Assembly: GCA_907165065.1 (NCBI GenBank)
Contig: OU015524.1
Span: 42,227,295 to 42,291,294 of the forward strand
Source: Caprimulgus europaeus
Lineage: Eukaryota; Chordata; Aves; Caprimulgiformes; Caprimulgidae
Direction: 5' to 3'
DNA: 64,000 nucleotides
Below, in pieces: positions 51,098 to 62,870 of the stretch (the first letter of the stretch is position 1; each line of letters opens with the position of its first letter). Under the pieces are notes generated by a model that was given only the letters and a program-made list of their open reading frames with translations, was not told where the DNA came from and did not search any database. A program made the translations under genes and the position numbers.

Positions 51098-52381
51098 CTA
51101 AGGAAAGGAGAAATAAAAAATTAACATGGCATTCTTTTTATCTTCTATATGTGTTCACGTTTTGGAAACTTCCTGAATCATAGATACACAAGAAAGACTG
51201 CTCCCAAAATCACATTATCATTAATAATGTAAATTTAATGCAATCTGTATTTATTTGCTGCATTTTGGATGCAAATGTGCAAAGTCTAGAAATCTAGATG
51301 TTTGATTATTAAATAAGACGAAGCCCATTTTCAGAATGAACTATTAGGTAAAATAGGTGATCAAAGCATTAAAATGTAGCACATGAGGGGCAGAGGAGGG
51401 GGGAAGCAAAAATCTGAATTTCAAATTTAAAAAATCCAGTTTTTCTGTTCTTCCCAAATAACAAGTTTCTGGTATCCCAGTTGTTTTGGGTTTGTTTTAC
51501 AAAAGGCTGCAAGACAGGGAGAAAACAACACTTTTTTTTTTTTTTAAATTCGAACAAAACAGATATTGATACACTGACCTTATTATATGGATATCTCCCT
51601 CCTTTCTGAAGTTACTGATCTCTGCACAAACCTGATACTGATCTATACTGATCTATATGAATAGGCAACATTTCAAGGTGAAATTAGAAACTAGGTGTAA
51701 CTAAGTAGAATTTCTGCAGAAGAGGAAGGTATTTTGAATCGTAAACAACAAATACTTTCAAATAGTTTCAAGGAACTAAGTGGTAAGGGCTTGGTTTTTA
51801 TAGAGTGAGTGTCTCATTCTTCGTATCTAATGTCTGAAACGGTGACATCTTACCTTTGAGAAGGTTTGTCAGTGTGACTAAATATTATGAGATATCAATG
51901 TGTACATCTAGGGACAATGCTTATTCCTACGTTCTAGAAGAATGCCCTATAACATTTACTCTTTTAGATGCAATTTAAACAGTCTGTTTAAGTAAGTATA
52001 TGAAGAGAGTTAAAAAAAAAAAGTTTTAAAAAATAAATCACTCTACATCATTACAATAAATAGGAAAATTTGAGGAGTTTGATTGTCACAATGGACAATC
52101 AAACAATATCCATGAAAGAATGTTGTTGAAGATCAACCACAGGGAATGGTAATAAGAAAAACTATGGAATAATTAATTATAAAAGATCAGCTTCTGAATA
52201 GTTCACAGAAATTCCTTGCAAATTAGCGGATTAAACCATTATGTACATTAAGATAGTATGTAGCCATATCACTGCTTTAATACCTGATAACTTGCTACTG
52301 TGAAAAAGCCAAACAGTTAACCACTGAAAATCAGTAAAACAACTATGCCTTTACTATCCAGCGTATGAAGACACAACTTAC

Positions 52382-52487
52382 ATGCATTTCAGGAGCACAC
52401 CGTCCTAAGAGATCAATCAAAGCAGCATAAAAGGTCATGATTGCATTTCCCATGTGAATAGTATCATCTTCTTGTTCTTCCATTTCA
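52382..52487 (-). CDS. RYR2: RYR2 exon, human ~2372-2407 (N2386/A2387/R2401)
   Basis: 106 nt, acceptor ATAACAG, donor GTAAGT. It opens with an acidic linker ([11 protein letters not shown]), where human has a run of Glu and Asp. It continues [20 protein letters not shown] and PEMH. Asn and Ala of GNAIM are human N2386 and A2387, and Arg of LLGRCA is R2401, all CPVT positions; all are retained. The downstream intron 51098-52381 (1284 nt) has short T and A runs (about 51530-51545, 52012-52022) and no transposon I recognise. Confidence 0.97.
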
Positions 52488-52915
52488 CTGTTATTGGTTA
52501 AATGTTATAATAATTAAAAGATGAAAAAAATACAATAAAGTTTTTATATCAGCAAAAATAAAGAAAATCTGCTTGTAGGTGTAACAGCTTATACAACAGC
52601 TTCCTGTTAACTAGTGGACTTTCATCAGACTAACACAGAATGGAATTTGTCCCTAAAAGATCGTAGTGACATCTGCACTGTTACCATTTAAGCGTATCAT
52701 TTGCAACAGGGGATTGAGTCTTAACTGACTGACAAAGAAAAAAACAAAATTGTAAAGAGGATTTAATATTTAGAGAGAGTTACTTAAATTAACAGTGCAG
52801 AGGAAGCACTATGTGGCAGAAGACAAATCTCTACTCTCCATAGAATCCAAGGAAGAATCCAGCTAATAATTCACCTTTTAAAGCTAACATGGCATTTCAT
52901 GACTAAGATTATAGC

Positions 52916-53190
52916 AGGGCCCGTAGAGATGGGACATGGGGTAATGGTTTCAAAATAAATTAGGGTAGATTTCAACTAGATATAAGGAAGAATTTTTTTA
53001 CAATTAGGGTGGTGTAACACATGAACAGGTTGCCCAGAGAGGTGGTAGATGCCCCATCCCTGGAAACATTCAAGGTCAGGCTGGATGGGGCTCTGAGCAA
53101 CCTGATCTAGTTGAAGATGTCCTTGCTCACTGGAGGGGGGTTGGACTAGATGACCTTTAAAGGTCCCATCCAACCCATAATTCTATGATT
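52916..53190 (+). mobile_element. CR1 LINE fragment (3' end), antisense to RYR2
   Basis: About 275 bp in plus orientation. Recognisable parts include AGGTTGCCCAGAGAGGTGG, the GTTGGACTAGATGACCTTTA terminal block and a last TTCTATGATT, the remains of the CR1 3' octamer. It is 5' truncated. It fills over a third of a 756-nt intron, and its end is about 53 nt from the donor of the exon at 53244-53430. Confidence 0.92.
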
Positions 53191-53243
53191 ATAAAAGAAA
53201 GAAACAAAAATGATGGCAGTGTAAACAATTCCATTGCACCTAC

Positions 53244-53430
53244 AGGGTTTTACCAGATCCATTACTTGGGGAAGGTCCATCTCTTGTTGGATCTTCTGAT
53301 ATTTGTATTGCTTCCTCCATGGCAGCAAGCAACCCATTGCCTCCTTCTCCTCTTAGAGCTGGACCAAAACATTCAGGTCGACGGATAAGCAGTCTGACTA
53401 CAACGTTAGCATTCTCCTCCACACTTTCTC
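53244..53430 (-). CDS. RYR2: RYR2 exon, human ~2310-2372 (CPVT P2328 region)
   Basis: 187 nt, acceptor TGGTAG, donor GTAGGT. It encodes [20 protein letters not shown], then [20 protein letters not shown] and a variable Ser/Gly-rich end ([12 protein letters not shown]). The Pro in RRPECF is human P2328, whose Ser change causes CPVT. The 3' end of a CR1 fragment lies about 53 nt past the donor in the 756-nt downstream intron (52488-53243). Confidence 0.97.
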
Positions 53431-54121
53431 CTACCACATGGAACAAACATCAAAATTTAAGATTATATCAAGAAAACTTCTGAAATATAATCAGAAAAAG
53501 GTACACAGAAGTGCAGAATACATGCATCAGTAGATATTTTTAACCACAAAACAGTTTAAATATCATGACAAAATTATATAAACACACAAACATACTCCTC
53601 TATTATTGTTATAAAAACTATGAAATAAAATGTGATGTAATTCAAAATTAAAAAGAGCCAAAGTAGTAGCTACATAATAATGGACGTTTAAGTCATCACT
53701 GAAGCTACCGATTTTTAGTAAAGACTCACAGTCAAGTGAGAGAGTTAATGAGGGGACCAATATAGCTGCTAAACACTGAAATTTGACTAACTAAATCTTC
53801 ATCAAAAGATGGGGGTTTGGCTCTGTCTAGCAAGATTTTTATCATAAAAAGATTTAGGACATTCTGCTTTACTTCCAAAGGAGATGTGGACATTTCAGAG
53901 ACTAAAGATGGATCTAAAAAATGTGGCACAGTCTCATAGGACCCTATACAACTTGTGAAATAGACATCTAAGTTACTGTGTGTCTTGCATAATTCTACTC
54001 TTTCTGCAAATTGTCTTTTAAATTCACAAACTTATCATGTTGGCTTGTATTAATATTTAAATTAAAACTTATCTTAGTTTTAATTAGAGGAAGTTATAAA
54101 AATTACAGGCTCCTACTCTAC

Positions 54122-54257
54122 CATTGCAAAAAACAGCAAAACGAAGAAAATCCAGATATCGCTCTCCTTCAACTGGATTCCATCCAATGTCTGGGTAGCC
54201 TTTAGAAATCAGCAAAGGACAACTCTGCAATCCACATCCAGCCAAGTAGCGAACCAC
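54122..54257 (-). CDS. RYR2: RYR2 exon, human ~2265-2310
   Basis: 136 nt, acceptor TTTTAG, donor GTAGAG. It encodes [20 protein letters not shown], then [20 protein letters not shown] and AVFCN. Part of the central helical domain. CPLLIS differs from the remembered human CQMLVS; the rest is essentially identical. The downstream intron 53431-54121 (691 nt) holds nothing I recognise. Confidence 0.97.
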
Positions 54258-55598
54258 CTAAAAGTGAGGTAAGACGAAAAAGATATTAACTGTGAAAAAG
54301 AAGAGAAGTGCAGTTTCAAATTGAAGCATCCTCAGACATTGCTTTGGATACAGTGTCCCACTCTATTATCCCTGAAAAAACTGCATCATATTTTGGGCAA
54401 ATCAGGAGAGCAGCCTCTTTCTTAGTTAACTTGCCCAGTCTTTTCCTACTTCTACCATGAACTGCTAGACCTTACTTATATCAACTTCATTTTTCCTCTC
54501 TCTAAATCACTGCTTTGCTATCTATATCTCATGTCTCTTGCAATCCTGAGTGTTACAAATTAGTTAATTTTGTAATATTCCCCAACTACACACTATACAT
54601 ATTTGAAAAACGTGTCTTCTAATATAACTCACATGTCTACTCTTTTATTTTAACTTTTCCTTTTCACTTGCCTTTTTTTTTTCCTTTCTTTTTAAATTCA
54701 GAGCAGTAACAATCTCTGTAATTCAGACCCATAGTCTCACTAGTAGTTTTCAGTTGGCCCTCTCCTTTCTGAGTTATAAGAATTGTAAGCATAGCCGTTA
54801 ACCAGTTCAGACAGCTTCTTTTCACTGACCATTTATAAGAATGGTAAATCTGAAAATGTCCTTTTAAACACACATGGTCCATCTTCTTGTTCCAAGAAAG
54901 GATCATCTACATTTATATTACTCCTAACAGATGCTTTCCTATGAAGATTATACCATCTCCAGAACCGGAGGTCTTCAAGAATAAATTGGACAACATGTTC
55001 TACTGTCATACTTTCTATTAGAAAGCACTTTTAGTGTTTATCTTGAATCTGTCTTTCAATTACGTAAGACGTTTTCCTTATCCACCACTAACACAGTAAC
55101 CACTACTCTCCTCCTTGCAGCACCAATTTACATACTCTATCCAATTGTCACATGCTCTTGAGTTTTTTATTCTTTAGTCTAACTAATCCAAATTTGTTCA
55201 ATCTTTTCTAAAGCAGGTTTAGATGTTAGGAAAAAATACAGATAGATATCTCTCTGAAAATTTGTCATGTATCGTAAAAAAACTGTCACAAGACTTCTAG
55301 TAGCCCATGTCGCCACTCCATGTCACTCGCCATCAAGACAGACCAATAACTCCACTACTGCCAAAGTAAGAGCTGCCCTTGAGGCAATTCCTTTTTGTTA
55401 CATCTGTGTATGCAATAACCATAAAATCAGTTTAACTATCCAGATCACTCGCAGAAAGAGCAACCAACCAGATCCTGATAGTCTTCCTCTGAAAGGTATC
55501 TAAAACTCCCATATAATCTTGGATTTTGATTACTCCAGGAAACAGGTATCTTCCCCTCTCTACAGGGAAAGAAAATGCTTGATAAAGAAGCTACCAAC

Positions 55599-55702
55599 CT
55601 TTTCCAAATCAGGCTCCCTTAAAGCTAGTGCAAGTTCATTGTTATCCATCACAGAGGCTGCTGCAACATCTAAAGGAGTTGATCCTCGCATAGAAGGAGA
55701 GG
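55599..55702 (-). CDS. RYR2: RYR2 exon, human ~2230-2264
   Basis: 104 nt, acceptor TTAACAG, donor GTTGGT. It encodes [20 protein letters not shown], then [15 protein letters not shown]. The Ser of AAASVMD corresponds to human Ser2246, a CPVT mutation site. The donor is non-consensus after GT. A GTAGCT four bases on would break the frame with the next exon, so GTTGGT is preferred. The downstream intron 54258-55598 (1341 nt) has a pyrimidine-rich stretch around 54655-54690 and no clear repeat. Confidence 0.94.
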
Positions 55703-56803
55703 CTGTTAAAATAACATGTAGTTTCAATGCCAATTTAAAAAACAACAAATTCATAGGAAATAAATTTAAAAAAAATTAATAAAACTCAACATTTTGTCAT
55801 TAGTTAGCACATGATTATAAGCATAGCATTTATACCACTCATTTTAAAATACTCATGCTCTCTCATGAAATTTGACATTGATATTAAATCAAAATATAGT
55901 GTAGATGTTCAAGCTAGAAATAACTTTTCTTACACATTGCTATTTGCATCACATACTTCATTTTAAGACCTTATTCTTTCTAATTTTCCTAATTTTCACT
56001 TTGAGGAAAAGGTAGCAGTAGTTTTATATTTAAAACATTGACATTTCATCAAATGTATTGAAATAGAAAATATCTTTAAGCTTTAAAATATAAGATTATA
56101 TGTTATCTATTTCTTAAAAAAATGGCAGTTTTTACAGCATTAGAAAAAACAAAGTTTTTCACATTAATGCTCCAAATGCATTTGATTTGCACACTTTCTC
56201 TCAAAAAATATTTTTAGTTTATGTTTCTGTCCTCTACCTATATATTAATAAGGAATTTGTGATAATTTAAATAAAATTGCTATGATGATTCTAAATAACA
56301 CTATATTTATATATTCTGAATTACCGGTATTAAAATAAATAAAGGACTATAACACTTCAGCCTAGAAAAGAAGGGTAACATTTTAAGAAAATTTCAACAT
56401 TCATTTCTGGGCATCTCTACATGCATACCCAAGCAAATGAGCTCTGTATTTCTGTCACTGCCTTAGGTGCATACTGAACAATGTACAGGAGAAAGCTCAG
56501 GGGAGCAAGTTTGAGCAGTGAGAAGTAAACCCTAATTAAATGTTCCCAACACTTATCTACAATTCTCTTCATCAAAATTGGGATTTTATTATGTTCCTTA
56601 AAATGTGCAACTAAACACCAACTCTTTCTTAATGTCTAGGCACATGCAAAAAAGTGTATACTAAATTTCCTCAGTGCTACTGTCAGAGGCTTTTTTGGAG
56701 TTAACAATACAGTTAATGAAGATATTTTTGCACTGGGTAAAGGAGAAACTTTAACACAAACACAGGGTACAAACAGGGATGCAGAAAAACATAGGTGGTT
56801 ATG

Positions 56804-56812
<9 letters not shown>

Positions 56813-56847
<35 letters not shown>
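56813..56847. repeat. (AG)n microsatellite
   Basis: Fourteen AG units followed by GGAGAGA. In the RYR2 transcript this is a (CU)n tract starting about 58 nt past the donor of the exon at 56905-57037. Confidence 0.97.
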
Positions 56848-56904
56848 TCAGAAAGTTTTTCAGAATTAGGTTTTGGTTTAGAATGTCAAAGGACACACAC
56901 TTAC

Positions 56905-57037
56905 CAAGGCCAACACTGCTGTTTTCCAATAAATAGCTAAGATGATCAAACATAGCTTTCTGATTCTGCCTGCTAATGCGGCAAAAATAACATAGAAAAC
57001 GACAGCAGTTTGCCACCATCTTTGGGAAAGTGATTTC
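56905..57037 (-). CDS. RYR2: RYR2 exon, human ~2186-2230
   Basis: 133 nt, acceptor TCTTAG, donor GTAAGT. It encodes [20 protein letters not shown], then [20 protein letters not shown] and SVGL. Part of the RIH helical domain; NSSVGL matches RYR2 rather than the NSGIGL of RYR1. The downstream intron 55703-56904 (1202 nt) contains a (GA)n tract, which is (UC)n in the transcript, starting about 58 nt past the donor. The rest of that intron is AT-rich and unremarkable. Confidence 0.97.
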
Positions 57038-57625
57038 CTAAGAAGAAATAAAAACCAGACTGAAGCTCAAACTCTAAGACACGCTAAGATCTAAAAATTG
57101 CAAAAGATTCTTTATGTAGCAGCCTGTCAACGCACTAATATTTATTTATTGTATTCATTGCATCTCAGTGAAGTTAACTGTTTACGTTTCATCCTGGAAT
57201 CAACAGGGCTTTCTCAGCAACTCATTAAGCCCCAAAGATCAAGGTATAAACTTGAAAAACAAGAGCTGGGTTCACACATAAATTCTAGATTGAAACATGA
57301 AAGAATGTAAATGCTCAGATTCATAGAGTAATACTGCATCAATTTTTAATCATTTCCTTAAAGATCTCCCCTTTAAAACCCAGTAAGCACATAAAGTGCG
57401 ATTTGCAGTTTTTTCTTTAAAGCATCTGAAATTATAATGCTAATTATATCCTCCTCCAGAATGGAAGGATAGATTCTTCAAAAAACTTAGTCCACTCTTG
57501 TGCTAATGGAAATTAGTAAGAGGTTATCGTCTCAGTACCTCCAGTTACTGTTCAGCACCTTACAGGATAAAGCTTTGAACAGCTCTATTCTAAACTCTGT
57601 GTCTTCTAACAGTGAATTGCTTTAC

Positions 57626-57740
57626 CTTGGATTCTCCTCCACCAAGCACATTTACCATCACTTCCATGACAGTTTCATGCATGCCTAAAGCTCTCATGAG
57701 ATTTGGATGTTGGTAAAACACTTTATTATTCATGATGTCT
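57626..57740 (-). CDS. RYR2: RYR2 exon, human ~2147-2185
   Basis: 115 nt, acceptor CTGTAG, donor GTAAAG. It encodes [20 protein letters not shown], then the [18 protein letters not shown] segment, which is nearly invariant in all vertebrate RyRs. It lies inside the central RIH helical domain. The first base completes the Gly codon left by the previous exon; the last codon is complete. The downstream intron 57038-57625 (588 nt) has no repeat I recognise. Confidence 0.97.
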
Positions 57741-60219
57741 CTACAGAAAAATAAAGTAAAAAATTGGATTAAAATGCTATGGAACAAGAGTTTACCTATC
57801 ATGTTATTTGCAAAGCTGATTTACTGTGCAATTCTTCACTACTTGAGGTGAAAAATTACCTCAGGGACTTTTTCAGGTTGCATCTTAATCTCTACTGATA
57901 GTCTGCTTTTCTAGACACATTGTGGAAGAACCTGACTTTTCTTTTCCCATGTTATAATTATTGCCCTAATCACCACTTGATTATACCAGAGTAGGATGTT
58001 CTTCTATTTTCATTAGAAATCCATTCCAGATCTAAAAATATTTTCTGACAAGAGCATGAGCCAACCTTCAGTATTATCTTAGATTTTAAATGCAACTAAT
58101 CAATATTTTTGACAAAGCATACTGAAAAGAATATTTAAACCTTGAGACATTTGACATCTGCCATCAAAACAAAACAAAAAAAACACATAGGGGAAAGACA
58201 ATGTATATCCAGCTATCCTCTAAGCATCAGAAGTAGGAGATGCATAAATATTTACCTTAGTTCATGAATTACTGATCAAAAGAACTTTTCTCTCCTACAT
58301 ATTTCATCAGAAGAGATTTACATATTTTAACATAAGTAATGAAGATTATAATGTCAATATTTTTATGCAGAAGCTATGTCCAATAAAAAACGTCTGGTTT
58401 AAAAAGTAATTAAATTTCTAAAAACTGAAATCACACACAACACAAATAAATGTGAAAGCAATCAGGTCATGTGAGAAAAGGACTAGCAAGTCACTAGAGA
58501 AAATACTGTTGACAACTGTTCAAATTTCATTGTACGTTTTATGGTGGTCTTTTTTTTCTGGCCTAAAACTCCTGCAATCTGGCAAGATAAATTTCAGCCT
58601 TATAAAACACGGGATGTGAAGAGGACGTTCCATCACTTTAAAAGCTACAAATCCACAACTATCAGTCATGCAACAGAATGCACACAGTATGTCTGACGTA
58701 GGTGGCACTATTACAGTTTTTGAGTCCCAGTAACTCCCAGAAAGATTAACTGATCATTTCCCCCAAAGCCTACAACCAGACTCTGTATTAGACATGACAG
58801 AGGACAGGCCCTGCCTCATCTGTATCACATCTCCTTTTTGCACTAAAGCTTCATGCTGGGGGAAAAGCACTTGATGGTATCAATCTGCCAAGTTATTTCA
58901 AATTCTTATTTGTCTATAGCAGCTTTCTTTTACAGAAATACAGTAAATAACATCAAAATGTCACCTCAAGGGCCGATCAGTACCATTACACTACTTTGGA
59001 AAGTACATCCACCTTCAGTATTCTGTTTAACTGTGGACTGCAGTATGAAATGTCACACTTAGAAAAAAATCTTAACAGCATTTCTAAGGACACTGAGTTT
59101 TTAAGAATGGAGTGACAGTTCGATTTGTCAGCCAGAAAAAAGGAATACTTTCCACTCACAGCAAAAAAACCTGACATTTCTAAATAGGTGCTGGTGCCCA
59201 GGTTAGGTTATAAAAGGTACAAATAACACAGCTAGGTAATCTAGAAGACAACCATGACTATCATAGAAGCTACCAAGAAGGGTGATAGGAACAGGCAGTA
59301 AGAACACTAGCTCAACAGAAAGTACTCTTTCTTCCTTACACCAGACTTTTACATATCACCAAAAACATTGCTAAAATTAAATCAGATCCACAAAATCTTT
59401 GTTTTTAATTTGTAGCAGAACATGTCGAGGAAAAAAAAAATATGTAAAAGAACAAAAAGAAAGCAGAACATGAAAGGAAAACCTCTCTGAGATAGTTGTT
59501 TGTTTGTTTGTTTTTCCCCAAGGTACAAAAATGCCAGAATCTCACAACCTCTCACTCATTTTAGACTTTGTTACCTTAAGTGAAATATAATAACTCAAAT
59601 TTGAAGTACAAAGGTGGGTTTAGAAATACCAGTATTTTGTGTCTCTTGACAGATGACAGACTATCCCCTTTGCCTACCCTTATTAGGCTATATTTCACTA
59701 TTATTAATTATATAATTAGGAAAAATAAGACTGGGTGAACTACGCCATAGTTCAAATAGCACCAACTACATTCAGTGCTATAAAAAGATGGCATATGCAC
59801 AGACATGGAGACACGAGTCCATTAGCTGACTGCTGGGGGGAATTGTATTCGTCAACAGCTACCAGTCACCGCATTCATATAAAATGAATTCTTGATAGGA
59901 TACTTCACAGCCATACTACTTAAAATATGGTAACAAGATACATTTTGTAATATTATAAAACATTACATACATGTTTTCAACTTTTCTCACACAGAACTCT
60001 TTAGAGATATCAGTTGCTTCTCTCCAAAAATGATGCATATAATCCTGCAAAGGCTCTTATCTTACAGCTGAAGATACCACCTTACTGATATCAGTGTCTG
60101 CATTTATACCCATATAGAATATTCATATTCAAACTTCATGCATAACATTGGCCATAACCATACAGCAAATAACAACAAATATCTGTAAACAAAAGAGATG
60201 TTACAATCCAGTTATTTAC

Positions 60220-60493
60220 CCTAATCCACGAATCATAAGTTTCTCTTCCTCCTTCCCCATTCTGACACTAAGCAAGGAACGGATTTGTCCGAGGGATGCT
60301 AGAAGATTGATTGTGTCTTCCACAGACACACTATTTATTGTATAGGTCTTTGGTAGAGCTCGAACCAGGCCACCAATACCATCATATTGGCGATGTAGCA
60401 ATACAAACATGGCCCTCACTAACTCCGGGTCTTCTATCACTGATTCCTGGGCCCAGCGTACCATTGTGTCTGAAATCAATTGCTGAAGAGTAG
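60220..60493 (-). CDS. RYR2: RYR2 exon, human ~2056-2147
   Basis: 274 nt, acceptor TTCACAG, donor GTAAAT. It encodes [18 protein letters not shown] and continues through the highly conserved [20 protein letters not shown] to KLMIRGLG. This is the start of the central RIH-type helical repeat region shared by RyR and IP3 receptors. Against remembered human RYR2 there are only a few substitutions (SDTM for SETM, NSVS for NGVS). The downstream intron 57741-60219 (2479 nt) holds a short GTTT repeat at about 59498-59515 and otherwise nothing I recognise. Confidence 0.97.
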
Positions 60494-62678
60494 CTGTGAA
60501 GGAAATACATAAATCACAAAATTACCATTAATTGCTCATCTCTCTACTGGTAGCCCCTCAGAACCAATTATGCAACATGAATTGGAATGAATTCAATTCT
60601 TAAGAAGCACCTTTTTCTTGGTATTTCTTTAGCAGACTATCAAAGGAAAATAAAATCATACAAGAGAAGCAGCATCTCAAAACAAAAAGCCTATATTTAA
60701 AATTAAAATACAGAAAATAAATCTGATAACATAAAAAATATTAAAACATACATGATGCTCACAAAGTCACCAGATTTATTTCTATATATTGCTTTCAAGA
60801 TTTTTCCAGGAATTCGGGTCTGACATATTCTTACATATTATGAAGTAAAACTGGAAAAATATACTAGTAGCACATGTAAATGCTGTATTATTTATTTACA
60901 TGTCTTAGGTCTGTATCAACTAAAAATTTTATAATGTACAAAACAGAATAATTTAACTTACTCCTTTGTCAAAAACCAAAGGCCCTTCAAAAGAAATAGA
61001 AATAAAGATATTCCAATCAAATAAATGGCAAATCATCATTTGCATATTTTTAATTGAGTCTCCAATGAAGCAAGAAACCCATACCTGATATTATCACTAA
61101 CAGTCTTTATTAGTTGGTGTATATATATATATGTGTGTATATTTGGTAAAGCCATATGTTAGAATAGACAAGCTATATAAGGTCAGTTAAGATTTCTGAC
61201 TATTGTTTAGAAAAATTGCTCATGAACTAACAGTCAAGACAAAGTATTTGACAAAAATAATTGAATAATATTCTTTTTCCTGTCTCAGGCAACTTTCATC
61301 CAGGTTTGAAAGACTATCAGATCAATTCAGGATCCTCTTGAGAAATCCTGATAGTTATACACTAGAGAATCCTTTAGTACTTAACTAAACAATTTACTTC
61401 CATGTCAAGCAGATAACAACAAAAGTTTCACAAGGGAAATTTGGTAATCCCTCTTGAATCCCTGCTTAATAAATATCCTGACACTGAAGAAGATAGCTAA
61501 TGCACACCAAATATCAGAAATATTTTCAAATTAGAAAAATATGTGTGGAAACAGTAATATGATTTTGGAGCAAACCAGATGTAATTTCCAGCTAAACTCA
61601 AACAAAGAAACAAAAAAAAGTAAAAGTACTTAAAGAAAGATATTAGTGGGACAGGAGTTTACAGAAAAGAGAATGTTTAACGAAGAAGAGAGTTTGTGCT
61701 AAGATGTCCTAATACAGGGTAAGGAGGGAAAAAAAAAAAGAAAAAAAAAGAGCAATACTACCGTATTTTATTGTTACTGTCCAAACACTGTACTATAGGA
61801 GTTTCTATTGTCACATAGCATATCATTTTAGAATAAAAACACTTTAAAAATAAGTAAAAGGATGAAATGAGTTGGGCTGATACTTCAGAAGGACTGAAAT
61901 AAATAACAAGAGGAGACAGAATAGTAAGTTTTAATTGTTTCTGGGAAATAATTGTATGAGCAGGACTTGCCTCCTGTTTTGATAACTGCAATACTGCATT
62001 TCACCTGCAATGAAGAACCCAAGCAGCCTAGCCATCACAATACTGAGTTGTGTGGGTGCTTATTTGCTCTAAAGGGTTATATGGAATTAGTGTAATATAA
62101 TAGTCTTTCTACTACCATGAGAGAGAGAGAAATAGATTTTGTAGAGCTTTAAGCTTACTAGGAAAAAAATAAAAATAGGAAATTGTAGGATTCATCACCA
62201 CATTCTGCACAGACCTAGCCTCTAATTATCACTGTCTGGTAACTGAAATAACAGCAATAAACTACAAAGCTAGAAGGCACACTTTTAGGAGGACAAGCAT
62301 ATTTCTGTTTAAAGAACACTAAGCTAACACTAATAACTGGCAGCTAAGAAACCATCTCATTATAAGTACCTGAGGAAATCTCATCCCATAACTTTCAGTA
62401 CTTACATTAAGCAACCAAGTTAAAAGGCCAGTCTCCATAGGAATTCTGTGTAGGGCAAAAAGCCAGCAGAATAAATTTTCCACTACATCCCTTTGGGAAA
62501 CAAATCTGATTATCATAAAAATTCCATTTGAGGTCATTTTGAGTCAGAGCTACAAACTTTAACATGCATGGATGTTTCACTAAAAATCCGCCTAGTTTTA
62601 GCTGAAAATATATTAAGAACTCCCACTTCTTTTGCCATTTGGAATTAAGATACAATAAGCTGATTTAATTTTGCTTAC

Positions 62679-62822
62679 AGGATGACTTGGCATCATCATC
62701 GACTGGTTTCTCAGCTTGCTTCTTCTTCAGATATGTAACTTTTTCCATAAGGTATAGGAGGCGACCCCTAATGGTTAAATCATTGTTTCCATCTAAGGTT
62801 CCTTCTTCATCTAGTTCAATTC
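62679..62822 (-). CDS. RYR2: RYR2 exon, human ~2007-2056 (Ser2030 region)
   Basis: 144 nt, acceptor ATTTCAG, donor GTAAGC. It encodes GIELDEEGTLDGNNDLTIRG, then RLLYLMEKVTY, a Lys-rich stretch and DDDAKSS. In human RYR2 the RLL segment is followed by Ser2030, a reported PKA site; here the codon is TAC (Tyr). One residue is missing in the acidic/Ser stretch near the exon end, which explains a one-residue offset further upstream. A CR1 piece begins about 48 nt beyond the acceptor. The downstream intron 60494-62678 (2185 nt) shows only short A-rich and TA/TG runs (61110-61140, 61729-61750). Confidence 0.95.
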
Positions 62823-62870
62823 CTGAAATAAAAAATACACAGTAAATAGTAAATAGCTGCTTTACGGAAC

